From positions 1 through 36,362 of the forward strand of contig JAJKIR010000132.1 in the NCBI GenBank assembly GCA_021154325.1: 36,362 nucleotides of DNA, in the 5' to 3' direction. How positions within the stretch are numbered: the stretch's first letter is position 1; every line of letters begins with the position of its first letter. This stretch comes from Gemmatimonas sp. (GTDB taxonomy: Bacteria; Gemmatimonadota; Gemmatimonadetes; Gemmatimonadales; Gemmatimonadaceae). Below, one piece after another: positions 1 to 9,002 of this stretch. The translations under genes were made by a program, and so were the position numbers. The notes under the pieces are model-generated. The model saw nothing but the letters and a program-made list of their open reading frames with translations. It did no database searches and had not been told where the DNA came from.

Positions 1-49
1 AACGGTGAACGGTGAACGGTGAACGGTGGACTGTGGACTGTGGACGGAG
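1..49. repeat. Heptamer tandem array downstream of paaZ
   Basis: Seven consecutive 7-bp units fill the sequence from the window edge to just before the paaZ stop codon: four AACGGTG, two GACTGTG and one GACGGAG. The array may continue to the left of the window. The AACGGTG unit recurs in the array at 30171-30226. The period of seven is read directly; the function is unknown. Confidence 0.85.
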
Positions 50-52
50 GAA

Positions 53-2143
53 CTACGCGCGACGACGGACGAGCGTTAGGATCGTGTACACCGCCACCGG
101 CTCGTCCGTTTGGTTTCGAACCTCGACGTCCCAGGCGACGACGCCCTGCGGGACCTGTCCCTCGCGATCCTCCTTCACCGTCTTCTGCTTGCACGTGAGG
201 CGCGCCTGAATGGTGTCCCCGACGTACACCGGCTTCACGAAGCGCAGATTCTCGAGGCCATAGTTCGCCAGCACCGGACCGGGCGCCGGATCCACGAAGA
301 GACCCGCCGCGGCGGAGAGAACGAAATAGCCGTGCGCCACGCGACGCTCGAAGAGCGACTCCTTCGCCGCAATGTCGTCCATGTGCGCGTAGAAGAAGTC
401 GCCGCTGATGCCCGCGAAGTTCACGATGTCGGCTTCCGTGACCGTGCGCCGGTGCGTCACGAGCGTCTCGCCGATCTCGAGCTCGTCGAAGTATTTCCGG
501 AAAGGATGCACGCGATCGGTCTTCTGCGCGGCGCCGGCGACGTACTCGTTCATGACGCGCGTCAGCGTCGTGGGTGAGCCCTGGAGCGCCGTCCGCTGCA
601 TGTAGTGCAGGACGCCACGCACGCCGCCCATCTCCTCGCCACCGCCCGCTCGGCCAGGGCCGCCGTGTACGAGATGCGGCATCGGCGAGCCGTGTCCCGT
701 CGATTCCTTCGCGCTCTGCCGATTCACGAGCATCAATCGCCCATGGTGGGAGGCCGTGCCGAGCACCACCTGCTTTGCGATGGCGTCATCGGCGGTGAAG
801 AGCGACCCAACGAGTGAACCTTTGCCCCGCTTCGCGAGCTCGATCGCGTCGTCGACGGTCTTGTAGGGCATGACGGTGTTCACGGGCCCGAACGCCTCGA
901 CGTCGTGAGGCGCGGTACTCCTGAACGGCTCGCTGGCGTAGAAGAGCAGCGTCGGGAAAAAGGCGCCGCGTCCGCGATCCGCACCAAGCACGTCGAACTC
1001 GTCGGGGTTGCCGAAGACGCGCTCCGTTTGCCGCGCAATCGCGTCGACGCTCTTGCGCACCTCCCGAACCTGCGGCTGCGCGGCGAGTGGCCCCATGCGG
1101 ACTCCCTCGATCGCCGGGTCGCCGACCTTTACTCCCGCGAGGCGCTTGACCAGTGCCTGCATCAGCGGCTCGATCATCCCTTCCGGAACAAGCGTGCGGC
1201 GAATCGCGGTGCACTTCTGGCCGGCCTTCACCGTCATCTCCTTCGCGACTTCCTTCACGAAGAGATTGAATTCCTCACTCCCTGGCGACGCGTCGGGGCC
1301 GAGCATCGAAAAGTTGAGCGAGTCCGCCTCCGTGTTGAAGCGAACGTTCTGGTCGAGGATCGAGGGTTTCGCGCGAAGCATCCGCGCCGTGTCGGCCGAT
1401 CCGGTGAACGCGACCGCGCACTGCGCATCGAGATGATCGAGGAGATCACCGGCGCTCCCGCAGAGCAGTTGAATCGCTCCCTCGGGGAAGATCCGGGATT
1501 CGATCATCGCGCGAAAGACGGCTTCGGTGAGGTATGATGTGATCGTCGCCGGTTTGACTATGGCCGGAACGCCCGCGAGCAGCGTGGGCGCGAGCTTCTC
1601 CATCATCCCCCAGACGGGGAAGTTGAAGGCGTTGATGTGGACGGCGACGCCTTCGAGGGGCACGCAGATGTGCCGCCCGACGAACGTTCCGCCTTTCGAC
1701 AGCGACTCCGTCGCGCCGTCGACGTAGAACGTCTCGTTAGGCATCTCGCGCCGCCCCTTCGAAGAGTAGACGAAGAAGGTCCCGATCCCGCCGTCGATGT
1801 CGATCCACGAGTCGGTCTTCGTCGCGCCCGTCGCCGCCGAGACGGCGTAGAAGCCGTCCTTGCGGGCAGTGAGATACTGCGCCATCGCCTTGAGCATCAG
1901 CGCGCGCTCGTGGAAGGTCATCTTCCGGAGCGCCGGCCCGCCGATGCGCCGTGCGTACTCCACCATCCGCGCGAAGTCGATTCCCTCGGTCGACGCTTCG
2001 GCCACTGGTGCACCAGTGACGGCGTGATGCAGCGTCGCGAACTTTCCGGCGCCGTCCACCCACTCGCCCGCAACGTAATTCTGGAGGCGGCGCGGATGCT
2101 CACCCGTGAGATCCAGCGGCGACGCCGTCAATATGCTCGTCAT
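53..2143 (-). CDS. paaZ: Bifunctional oxepin-CoA hydrolase / semialdehyde dehydrogenase PaaZ
   Basis: PaaZ opens the oxepin-CoA ring and oxidises the resulting semialdehyde to 3-oxo-5,6-dehydrosuberyl-CoA in aerobic phenylacetate degradation. The protein has about 696 residues, close to the 681 of E. coli PaaZ. An aldehyde dehydrogenase domain covers roughly residues 20-530, with the catalytic Cys near 311 in AGQKCTAIRR and the general-base Glu near 272 in NTEADSL. A MaoC-like hydratase domain covers roughly 550-695 and carries the GDFFYAH motif, whose Asp and His match the known hydratase pair. The start is ATG at 2143 with GGAG five bases upstream; a TTG one codon earlier is possible. It is the last gene of the paaGHIJZ operon, 34 bp after paaJ. 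Both fused domains look intact. Confidence 0.96.
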   Translation of the reverse strand: MTSILTASPLDLTGEHPRRLQNYVAGEWVDGAGKFATLHHAVTGAPVAEASTEGIDFARMVEYARRIGGPALRKMTFHERALMLKAMAQYLTARKDGFYAVSAATGATKTDSWIDIDGGIGTFFVYSSKGRREMPNETFYVDGATESLSKGGTFVGRHICVPLEGVAVHINAFNFPVWGMMEKLAPTLLAGVPAIVKPATITSYLTEAVFRAMIESRIFPEGAIQLLCGSAGDLLDHLDAQCAVAFTGSADTARMLRAKPSILDQNVRFNTEADSLNFSMLGPDASPGSEEFNLFVKEVAKEMTVKAGQKCTAIRRTLVPEGMIEPLMQALVKRLAGVKVGDPAIEGVRMGPLAAQPQVREVRKSVDAIARQTERVFGNPDEFDVLGADRGRGAFFPTLLFYASEPFRSTAPHDVEAFGPVNTVMPYKTVDDAIELAKRGKGSLVGSLFTADDAIAKQVVLGTASHHGRLMLVNRQSAKESTGHGSPMPHLVHGGPGRAGGGEEMGGVRGVLHYMQRTALQGSPTTLTRVMNEYVAGAAQKTDRVHPFRKYFDELEIGETLVTHRRTVTEADIVNFAGISGDFFYAHMDDIAAKESLFERRVAHGYFVLSAAAGLFVDPAPGPVLANYGLENLRFVKPVYVGDTIQARLTCKQKTVKEDREGQVPQGVVAWDVEVRNQTDEPVAVYTILTLVRRRA

Positions 2144-2177
2144 CAAAACTCCAATTGCTCTGATCCTGAGACCATGC

Positions 2178-3389
2178 TCACACGCGCTCGATCACCATTG
2201 CCATCCCCTGCCCCACCCCGATGCACATCGTCGCCAACGCATAACGATTTCCCGTTCGCTCGAGCTCCCGAGTCGCCGTGAGCACCAGCCGCGCGCCCGA
2301 CATGCCTAACGGGTGACCGAGCGCGATCGCGCCCCCGTTCGGGTTCACGCGCGCGTCATCATCCGCGATGCCCAGCTCACGCAGACACGCCAGCGACTGC
2401 GCCGCGAACGCTTCATTGAGCTCGATCACGTCCATGTCGTCGAGCGAGAGCCCCGCCTGCGACAGCGCCTTTCGGGACGCCGGCACCGGACCCATCCCCA
2501 TCAACCGTGGCTCAACGCCCGCGACGGCACTCGCCACGATTCTCGCCGCCGGCTTCAGCCGATGCCGGGCGAGCGCCTCCTCCGATGCGAGCAGCAACGC
2601 CGCGGCACCGTCGTTGAGGCCGGACGAGTTCCCCGCCGTCACCGAGCCCTTGCCGTCCGTTCGAAACGCCGGTTTCAACTTTGCTAACACATCCAGAGTC
2701 GACTCCGGCCTGATGAATTCGTCGCTCTCGAACCGCTTCGGCTCACCCTTCCGCTGTGGGATCGTCACCGCAGTGATCTCGCACTCGAACCGCCCAGCCG
2801 AGCGCGCGCGCGTGGCCTTCTGCTGGGAGTTGAGCGCGAAGCAGTCCTGATCGCCGCGCGAGACATCGTACTTCTCCGCGACATTCTCCGCCGTCTGGCC
2901 CATCGAGTCGACGCCATACTGCTCGCGCATCTTCGCATTGACGAATCGCCAGCCAAGGCTCGTATCGAACACCTCGATGTCCCGAGACCACGGCTTGCTC
3001 GCCTTCGCCATCACGAACGGAGCACGCGTCATGTTCTCGACGCCACCGGCAACGTACAGATCGCCTTCGCCCACCTTGATGGCGCGCGCGACACTGGCGA
3101 TCGCGCTCATTCCCGACGCGCACAGTCGGTTCACCGTCTCGCCCGGCACGCTGTGCGGCAGCCCCGCGAGCAGCGCCGCCATGCGTGCGACGTTCCGGTT
3201 GTCCTCGCCCGCCTGATTCGCGCAGCCGAGCACCACGTCGGCGATTTCGGCCGGGTCGACATCCGGATGGCGCCGCATCAGCTCCGCGATGACGTGCGCG
3301 GCCAGGTCGTCGGCGCGCACCTCGGAAAGCCCGCCGCCCATGTTGCCGACCGGCGTCCGAACACCATCCACTATGAACGCGTCTCTCAT
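2178..3389 (-). CDS. paaJ: Thiolase PaaJ (3-oxoadipyl-CoA / 3-oxo-5,6-dehydrosuberyl-CoA thiolase)
   Basis: A 403-residue thiolase II protein. It should cleave 3-oxo-5,6-dehydrosuberyl-CoA and later 3-oxoadipyl-CoA with CoA to release acetyl-CoA and succinyl-CoA. Visible motifs are the acylated cysteine in VNRLCASGMSA (about residue 90), the NEAFAAQ motif, the catalytic His in GGAIALGHPLG and the second Cys in ATMCIGVGQG near the C-terminus. The ATG start overlaps the stop codon of paaI as ATGA, which implies translational coupling. The assignment to PaaJ rather than a general acetyl-CoA acetyltransferase rests on the operon: paaG, paaH and paaI lie upstream and paaZ downstream. Confidence 0.93.
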   Translation of the reverse strand: MRDAFIVDGVRTPVGNMGGGLSEVRADDLAAHVIAELMRRHPDVDPAEIADVVLGCANQAGEDNRNVARMAALLAGLPHSVPGETVNRLCASGMSAIASVARAIKVGEGDLYVAGGVENMTRAPFVMAKASKPWSRDIEVFDTSLGWRFVNAKMREQYGVDSMGQTAENVAEKYDVSRGDQDCFALNSQQKATRARSAGRFECEITAVTIPQRKGEPKRFESDEFIRPESTLDVLAKLKPAFRTDGKGSVTAGNSSGLNDGAAALLLASEEALARHRLKPAARIVASAVAGVEPRLMGMGPVPASRKALSQAGLSLDDMDVIELNEAFAAQSLACLRELGIADDDARVNPNGGAIALGHPLGMSGARLVLTATRELERTGNRYALATMCIGVGQGMAMVIERV

Positions 3390-3826
3390 TTCGTCTCGAA
3401 GAAATCCGTCTTCGTCTTGTACACCGTTCCGCGAAAGAGCGCGACAATCTCGCCCGATGCGCGGCGTACGGTCACCCGGTAATAGCCAAGCCGATTGCTC
3501 GCGCTCTCCTCCTCCGCTTGCGCGACCAGCTCGTCGCCAACGTGCACGGGCAGCGGATACGTGATCGAGTTCTCGACGGCGACCGTCACGCGGCCGTGCG
3601 TGTTCGCCGCGAACGCGAGCGCGCTGTCGGCCAGGGAGTACACGATGCCACCATGCGCCACGCCGAAGCCATTCACCATCTCGTCCCGGACCGTCATGCT
3701 CACGGTCGCCTGGCGTGGACGCACAGCCTGAACTTTAATACCCAGCCAACGGCTGAACGCGTCGCGAGCCATCATCCCGCTGACCACTTCCTCGGCCAGC
3801 CGCTGCTCTGGGCTCGACGCCGTCAT
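3386..3826 (-). CDS. paaI: Hotdog-fold acyl-CoA thioesterase PaaI
   Basis: A 146-residue hotdog thioesterase. PaaI enzymes hydrolyse ring-hydroxylated phenylacetyl-CoA and related dead-end thioesters, which frees trapped CoA. The family motif appears as GFGVAHGGIVYSLADSALAFAA (shown here in part: AHGGIVYSLADSA), with HGG and the catalytic Asp of SLAD at about residue 67. The length matches the family (about 140). The start at 3826 was chosen because it overlaps the paaH stop as ATGA and gives the expected N-terminus; the frame stays open far upstream, but that translation is an unrelated Arg-rich shadow of paaH. Its own stop overlaps the paaJ start, so paaH, paaI and paaJ are all coupled. Confidence 0.93.
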   Translation of the reverse strand: MTASSPEQRLAEEVVSGMMARDAFSRWLGIKVQAVRPRQATVSMTVRDEMVNGFGVAHGGIVYSLADSALAFAANTHGRVTVAVENSITYPLPVHVGDELVAQAEEESASNRLGYYRVTVRRASGEIVALFRGTVYKTKTDFFETK

Positions 3827-5016
3827 CCGGAGAATCGCCTCCCGTCGGCCACCATTCGCCGTAGCAGCGGACTCGGCCTGTATCGATCCTCGCCATATTC
3901 GGCTTGCAGCGCGGTCATCCTGTCGAGTACCCAATCCAGGCCGCGCTCGTCGCCCCAGGCGAGAAGACCCTTCGGGTAGTTCACGCCTCGTGTCATCGCG
4001 AGCTCGATGTCTTCCACGGAAGCGACGCGGAGCATGACCGCGTCGACTGCGTCGTTGATGAGCATTGCCAGCACGCGATCGAGGATCGCCTTGCCGAGCG
4101 ACGCATCCTTGTTCGGCACCGGCGGCGCGGCGCCGTCGCGATAGTCGTAGTAGCCGCGGCCGCTCTTCTTGCCAAGAAACCCGGCTTCGACCAATCGACG
4201 CTGGGTAAGCGACGGCCGGTAGCGTGGGTCGTAGAAGAACGCCTCGAAAACGGAGCGCGTCACGGCGTAATTCACGTCGTTCCCGATGAAATCCATCAGC
4301 TCGAACGGCCCCATCCGAAAGCCGCCCAGCTCTCGCAGCGCCCAGTCGATCGTCACGGCGTCGGCGATGCCTTCCTCGAGGATCCGAATCGCCTCGCCAT
4401 AGAATGGCCGCGCAATCCGATTCACGATGAAGCCGGGTGTATCCGACGCGAGGACTGGCGTCTTCTTCCACGATCGCATCAGCTCGACGCTCCGCGTCAC
4501 GACCCGCTGATCGCTCCCGAGCCACGGAACGACCTCGACGAGCGGGAGCACGGGCGCGGGATTGAAGAAATGAATCCCGAGCACGCGCTCCGGATGCCTC
4601 ACCACGGAAGCGATCGACGCAACCGAGAGCGAGGACGTGTTGGTGCCGAGTATTGCCTTGGGCGCCACCACGGCCGCGAGCTGAGCGAAGAGCGCCTGCT
4701 TCGCCCCGAGGTCCTCTACGATCGCTTCGATGATCAGGTCGCAGTCGCGGTAGGCATCCACTCCAGCGAGCGGCTCGTCGACGAAACGAATGCGGCCGAT
4801 CGTGGCGTCCCGAGCTGACGCATCAAGCTTTCCCTTCTCCACCAGGCGGTCGAGCGACGTTGTGAGATTGGCGTGGGCGCGAGCGGTGGCGTTCGGCATC
4901 GCGTCGCCGAGAACGACCTGATGGCCGGCCTGGGCCGCAACCTGGGCGATACCGGTGCCCATGGCGCCCGCTCCCACTATGCCGACGGCGATCTCCGCGC
5001 CCGCGGCGGAGCTCAC
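3823..5016 (-). CDS. paaH: 3-hydroxyacyl-CoA dehydrogenase PaaH
   Basis: NAD-dependent (S)-3-hydroxyadipyl-CoA dehydrogenase of the phenylacetate pathway. The 397-residue protein starts with a Rossmann fold, GIVGAGAMGTGIAQVAAQAG, followed by the catalytic His region GIHFFNPAPVLPLVEV. It then has a first 3HCDH C-terminal domain ending in GKKSGRGYYDYRDG and a second, shorter one with GVNYPKGLLAW near the end. Two C-terminal domains are typical of PaaH and distinguish it from the short 280-residue FadB2 type. I chose the GTG at 5016 because GGAGAG lies just upstream and the Rossmann strand follows within 15 residues; the frame stays open to 5094 without homology. It lies 28 bp after paaG. Confidence 0.93.
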   Translation of the reverse strand: MSSAAGAEIAVGIVGAGAMGTGIAQVAAQAGHQVVLGDAMPNATARAHANLTTSLDRLVEKGKLDASARDATIGRIRFVDEPLAGVDAYRDCDLIIEAIVEDLGAKQALFAQLAAVVAPKAILGTNTSSLSVASIASVVRHPERVLGIHFFNPAPVLPLVEVVPWLGSDQRVVTRSVELMRSWKKTPVLASDTPGFIVNRIARPFYGEAIRILEEGIADAVTIDWALRELGGFRMGPFELMDFIGNDVNYAVTRSVFEAFFYDPRYRPSLTQRRLVEAGFLGKKSGRGYYDYRDGAAPPVPNKDASLGKAILDRVLAMLINDAVDAVMLRVASVEDIELAMTRGVNYPKGLLAWGDERGLDWVLDRMTALQAEYGEDRYRPSPLLRRMVADGRRFSG

Positions 5017-5044
5017 TACAGCTCTCCGAGGAAAGCGCGCATGC

Positions 5045-5836
5045 CTAACGACCCTGGAAGCGGGGCTTCCGCTTCTCGAGAAAGGCGCGGACACCTTCGG
5101 CGTAGTCCGCGGTGCGCCCCGCCTCGCGCTGCAGCTCCTCCTCGTAATCGAGCTGCGCCTCGAGATCGATGCCGAGCGACCGGTTGAACGCGCGCTTGAT
5201 GAGTCCGAGGCCTCGCGTCGGCTGCGTCGCGAGGTACGTCGCCGTGGCCAACGCAGCCTCCGCGAGCCCTCCCGGCTCTACGACGCGATAGACCATTCCC
5301 CACTCGAGCGCCTGCTCGGCAGTGATCTTTTCGGCGAGCATGGTGAGCGCCGTCGCGCGCTGCAGTCCGACGATGCGCGGGAGAATGAAGGTGCCACCGC
5401 TGTCGGGGATGACGCCGATCTTCGCGAACGACTGGATGAACGACGCGTCGCGCGACGCGAGCACGATGTCGCAGGCGAGCGCGAGGTTCGCTCCCGCTCC
5501 GGCCGCGACGCCATTCACGGCGCAGACGACTGGCTTCTCGAGAGTTCGGATCGCACGAATGATCGGGTTGTAGCCCTCCCGCACGAAGTCGCCGAGATCA
5601 GGCAGGGAGCCGTCGGGCCGTGGAGACGCCTCGGCGAGATCCTGGCCCGCGCAGAAGCCGCGTCCCGCACCAGTGAGCAACACGGCACGCAGCGCCTCGT
5701 CATTGGCGACGGAGGCGAGCGCCTCGCACAGCTCGCGCGCCATGGCGCGGTTGAAGCTGTTCAGAACCTCGGGCCGGTTGAGCGCGATCCGCGCCACGCC
5801 CTGCTCGGCCTCGAAAAGAAGATGTGTATACGCCAT
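5045..5836 (-). CDS. paaG: 1,2-epoxyphenylacetyl-CoA isomerase PaaG
   Basis: A crotonase-superfamily protein of 263 residues. PaaG isomerises ring-1,2-epoxyphenylacetyl-CoA to oxepin-CoA and also shifts a double bond later in the pathway. Motifs fitting PaaG closely are LTGAGRGFCAGQDL, the oxyanion-hole segment AVNGVAAGAGANLALACDI and the PaaG-type acid in GVIPDSGGT, where ordinary enoyl-CoA hydratases carry Glu. The C-terminus has ADYAEGVRAFLEKRKPRF, also typical. The ATG at 5836 gives the family N-terminus. It is the first gene of the minus-strand paa operon and divergent from the E1 gene at 6022. Its TAG stop lies inside a CGTTAGGC motif (5043-5050). Confidence 0.95.
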   Translation of the reverse strand: MAYTHLLFEAEQGVARIALNRPEVLNSFNRAMARELCEALASVANDEALRAVLLTGAGRGFCAGQDLAEASPRPDGSLPDLGDFVREGYNPIIRAIRTLEKPVVCAVNGVAAGAGANLALACDIVLASRDASFIQSFAKIGVIPDSGGTFILPRIVGLQRATALTMLAEKITAEQALEWGMVYRVVEPGGLAEAALATATYLATQPTRGLGLIKRAFNRSLGIDLEAQLDYEEELQREAGRTADYAEGVRAFLEKRKPRFQGR

Positions 5837-6021
5837 GCACCGCCACGTTACGGACCGCTGGAAAATAGGCGGGCTCAGAAGCGGGCGAGAAGAGCCATCC
5901 CGCCGTGTATCTGATAATTTTGTCCTCGCTGACACTGCACTGAAAGCACTGACCTGTTGCCTTGTTGGACCCGAGCTAGTCGCACTCCCCGCATACAGTC
6001 GCGTCACCCAGATTTCATCCA
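5837..6021. promoter_or_regulatory. Divergent intergenic region, paaG / E1 dehydrogenase
   Basis: These 185 bp should contain the promoters of both the paaGHIJZ operon and the E1 gene. An A/T-rich island at 5908-5922 contains GATAAT (5913-5918), the best -10-like hexamer on the plus strand, but no convincing -35 element stands at the right distance. The pentamer CACTG occurs three times close together (5933-5937, 5938-5942, 5947-5951). I saw no clear PaaR or PaaX palindrome. Confidence 0.35.
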
Positions 6022-8142
6022 ATGGCAACCAACGCCGCGCCGAAGCAGAGCCGTTCGCGCCCCGCCACGTCCGACCCGACCTTCGACTGGCGGCGCATCG
6101 CCTACACGGCGATGGTGTCGCGCGCGCTCGACGACGTCGAGGAGGCGACGAACCGGAACAAGACCTCCGTGCCGCGCGAGCATCTCGTGCTCTACCAATT
6201 CTCGGCGCGAGGGCACGAGGTGGCGCAGGTGATCCTTGGGTCGCTCCTCACGCACCCGCGCGACGCGGCGAGCGCCTACTACCGGTCTCGCCCGCTCCTT
6301 CTCTCGTTAGGCCTGTCGATCGACGACGCGCTGGCGAGTCCGCTGGGGCGCTCCGGGGGCTTCAGCGATGGCCGCGACATTGGCGTGGTTTGCAACCTGC
6401 CGCGGCGGGACGGCCCAATCGTGCTGCCGATGTCCGGCGACGTCGGATCGCAGTACACGCCGTGCGCCGGCTGGGCCCAGTCGATCCTCTACCATCGTGA
6501 CGTCCTCGATGACGCGTCCTACAAGGGCGCGATCGCCGTCGTCCTCGGCGGCGAGGGCTCGGTGGCGACGAACGGATTCTGGTCCGCACTGACGATGGCG
6601 ACGACGCTGTCGCTGCCCATGGTGTTCTATATCGAAGACAATGGCCTCGGGATCTCCGTGCGTGGAGAGATGCAGACGCCGGGAGGAAACATCGCCAGGA
6701 ATCTCGCCTCGTTCGGAAACCTCCTCGTGCGCGATGGCGACGGCACAGACCCGGCCGAAGCGGCGCGGCTGCTCGCGGAATGCGTGGAGCACGCGCGCGG
6801 CGGAAATGGACCGGCGCTCGTTCACCTCACCGTGCCGCGGCTCTGCAGCCACTCGGGGCCTGACAACCAGCGCGGGTACCGTACGGACGACGAGATCGCC
6901 GCGGACTTTACTCGTGACCCGCTGCCGAAGCTGAAGCGCTACCTCGTGCCACGCACGATCTCCGCCGCGGCATGGCGGGAGGTCGAGGCCGAGGTGCAGC
7001 GCGACGTCGATGAGGGTTTGCGAAAGGCGCGCGCTCGTCCGCCGGCTGATCCGGACACCGTCCGGCGCTTCGTGTTCGAGGAGCTGGATGCGCCGGCAAT
7101 GCTCGGTGGCCTCACCCTCGAGGAGCGCGCGGCGCTCGACGGCAGCGAGGACGCGCGCGACGAGGGCGAAGTAGTGCGTTTCGCCGAGGCGGTACGCCGG
7201 ACCCTTCGTCGCGAGCTCGAGGTGAATCCCAAGTGTGTCGTCTTCGGCGAGGACGTCGGGCGGAAGGGCGGCGTCCATCTCGTCACGGAAGGGCTGCAGC
7301 GGCAATTCAGCGAGCGACGCGTGTTCGACACGAGCCTCTCCGAGGAGGGGATCATTGGTCGAGCCGTGGGGATGGCCATCGCCGGCTTGATGCCCGTCGC
7401 CGAGATCCAGTTTCGGAAGTATGCGGATCCAGCGACGGAGCAGTTGAACAATTGTGGAACGCTGCGCTGGCGCACGGCGAATCGGTTCGCGGCGCCGATC
7501 GTGGTGCGGATGCCGGGCGGCTTCGGAAAGGATGTCGGCGATCCGTGGCACAGCCTGAGCGACGAGGTGCGCTTCACCCACTCGTTAGGTTGGCAGGTCC
7601 TCGTCCCGTCCAACGCGGCCGATGCGGTGGGGCTGCTCAGGGCGGCGATGCGCAGTGGCAACCCGACGGTCTTCTTCGAGCACCGGTCGCTGCTCATGAC
7701 GAGCGACGGCAGCGCACGCTATCCCGGCGACGACTACGTGCTTCCGCTCGGCAAGGCCAACCGGCTGCGCGAAGGCACCGATCTGACGTTGATCACTTGG
7801 GGCGCCATGGTCCATCGCTGCGTGGAAGCAGCCGAGCGGTTCGCTGGCCGCGTCGATCTACTCGATCTGCGCACCGTGATGCCCTGGGATCGGGAGCAGG
7901 TGCTGGCGTCTGTCGGGCGCACCGGGCGCTGCCTCATCGTGCATGAGGATACGCTGACCGCTGGCTTCGGCGCGGAGATCGCTGCCACGGTCGCGAAGGA
8001 GTCGTTCTGGGTGCTCGACGCACCGGTCGATCGGCTCGCGGTCGAGGACGTGCCGATGCCCTATCATCCCGTGCTGCTCGACGCGGTTCTCCCGAGTGCC
8101 GAGCGCATCGCGGAGCGCATCGACGCACTGCTTGCAGTGTGA
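6022..8142 (+). CDS. Fused 2-oxoacid dehydrogenase E1 alpha-beta (branched-chain type)
   Basis: A thiamine-diphosphate 2-oxoacid dehydrogenase E1 of 706 residues with the alpha and beta subunits in one chain. The alpha half (about 30-360) has the ThDP/Mg motif beginning GGEGSVATNGFWSAL and ending IEDNGLGISV, and a SHSGPDNQRGYR phosphorylation-loop region. The beta half (about 375-706) has VVFGEDVGRKGGV, the FDTSLSEEGIIGRAVGMAI core and the C-terminal VHEDTLTAGFGAEIAATV. The family decarboxylates 2-oxoisovalerate-type acids and transfers the acyl group to a lipoyl E2, but neither E2 nor E3 lies in this window. Fused E1 proteins of this kind occur in several phyla. Substrate preference is inferred, and pyruvate or another oxoacid is possible. 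A CGTTAGGC motif at 6305 encodes Ser-Leu-Gly with a rare TTA codon. Confidence 0.88.
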   Translation: MATNAAPKQSRSRPATSDPTFDWRRIAYTAMVSRALDDVEEATNRNKTSVPREHLVLYQFSARGHEVAQVILGSLLTHPRDAASAYYRSRPLLLSLGLSIDDALASPLGRSGGFSDGRDIGVVCNLPRRDGPIVLPMSGDVGSQYTPCAGWAQSILYHRDVLDDASYKGAIAVVLGGEGSVATNGFWSALTMATTLSLPMVFYIEDNGLGISVRGEMQTPGGNIARNLASFGNLLVRDGDGTDPAEAARLLAECVEHARGGNGPALVHLTVPRLCSHSGPDNQRGYRTDDEIAADFTRDPLPKLKRYLVPRTISAAAWREVEAEVQRDVDEGLRKARARPPADPDTVRRFVFEELDAPAMLGGLTLEERAALDGSEDARDEGEVVRFAEAVRRTLRRELEVNPKCVVFGEDVGRKGGVHLVTEGLQRQFSERRVFDTSLSEEGIIGRAVGMAIAGLMPVAEIQFRKYADPATEQLNNCGTLRWRTANRFAAPIVVRMPGGFGKDVGDPWHSLSDEVRFTHSLGWQVLVPSNAADAVGLLRAAMRSGNPTVFFEHRSLLMTSDGSARYPGDDYVLPLGKANRLREGTDLTLITWGAMVHRCVEAAERFAGRVDLLDLRTVMPWDREQVLASVGRTGRCLIVHEDTLTAGFGAEIAATVAKESFWVLDAPVDRLAVEDVPMPYHPVLLDAVLPSAERIAERIDALLAV

Positions 8143-8243
8143 TTCATATCACAAGACAAAGGTCTGCTTGATGGCGCGTGCCCCGAGCGATAGCGTTCGC
8201 CGAACAGCGGGACTGGCCGCGTGCAGCGCAAAGGGGCGTGGGC

Positions 8244-9002
8244 GTGCACAACGAACGACGGCGTTCGATCATTCTCTGGGGGCCGCCGGGCTCCGGTAAG
8301 TCGCTCTATCTCGCGTCACTGGTGATGTGGCTGACGCGGGAGCCTAACGAGCGGCCGTTTGCCGTCCTGCCCGCGTCCGATGCGACGGCGGCGTGGGTCG
8401 CCCGACGCAGCATCCCGCATCCCGACGGCGTCGCCCTCGTCGGCGGCGTGGCGCCTCCCACGGACTCGCTCTTTCGCATCTACTCAATTTCGGGCACGCC
8501 CGGCGAGCTTGGCCGCCGATCGGCGCTCGTGGCCGATCTCGCCCCCAGCGAGGCCACGGCCGGCGATCCGTCACCGACACGTCTCGCGGACGCGTCGGGC
8601 GTCATCCTCCTCCTGCCTGCCGCGACGATGGCCGCGAGCGCCGAAGCACGCGACGCCTGCGTGAGCTGGTTCACGACGACGCTCGCGCGGCTCCCCGAGC
8701 AGGCCGGCGCGGCGCCCCCGGCCGTGTCCGTTCCGGTCGCCGTGTGCCTCACGCAGACCGACGAGGTGCCGGATGCGGTCCGTCGCGACGCAACGGAGTG
8801 GCTCGAGAGCTTCGGCGCCGAAACGCTGCGCGCACTGCGCGCGCACTGCGCGCGATTCGCGGTGTTCAAGGTGTCGTCGACGGGCCGGGCACCTCGGCCG
8901 CGCGGCGGTCTCGACGTCGTGATCGGTACGCCGGAGCCGCGCGGTGTTCTCGCCCCGCTTCGCTGGATCCTCGCGAACCAGGCGGCGGAGATGGCCGCGT
9001 GA
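8244..9002 (+). CDS. P-loop NTPase (GTPase-like) of a three-gene cassette, soluble
   Basis: A protein of about 252 residues with no membrane segment. The Walker A motif is GPPGSGKS at about residues 12-19, preceded by a hydrophobic strand. A segment VAVCLTQTDE near residue 170 sits where TRAFAC GTPases have the NKxD specificity motif, so GTP binding is likely but not certain. The region around LVADLAPSE may be the switch II/Walker B strand. I chose the GTG at 8244 because AAGGGG lies seven bases upstream; a GTG at 8178 is the alternative. The stop overlaps the start of the next gene as GTGA. It vaguely recalls predicted double-GTPase components of bacterial conflict systems, but I cannot assign a named family. 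Confidence 0.75.
   Translation: MHNERRRSIILWGPPGSGKSLYLASLVMWLTREPNERPFAVLPASDATAAWVARRSIPHPDGVALVGGVAPPTDSLFRIYSISGTPGELGRRSALVADLAPSEATAGDPSPTRLADASGVILLLPAATMAASAEARDACVSWFTTTLARLPEQAGAAPPAVSVPVAVCLTQTDEVPDAVRRDATEWLESFGAETLRALRAHCARFAVFKVSSTGRAPRPRGGLDVVIGTPEPRGVLAPLRWILANQAAEMAA

Noticed and set aside
3827..4525. N-terminal extension of PaaI into paaH
   Set aside because: The extension is Arg-rich shadow sequence of paaH in another frame; the 146-residue form has the family length and its ATG overlaps the paaH stop.
5933..5951. Three CACTG pentamers as operator half-sites
   Set aside because: They are short, unevenly spaced and not palindromic; no known paa regulator site matches.
6307..7581. 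A 424-codon open frame on the minus strand opposite the E1 gene
   Set aside because: The E1 protein has clear ThDP motifs through this stretch; the opposite frame has none and no ribosome binding site.
8393..8998. N-terminal extension of the second P-loop protein
   Set aside because: It runs through the first P-loop gene in another frame without domain content; GTG at 8999 has a good ribosome binding site and a coupling overlap.
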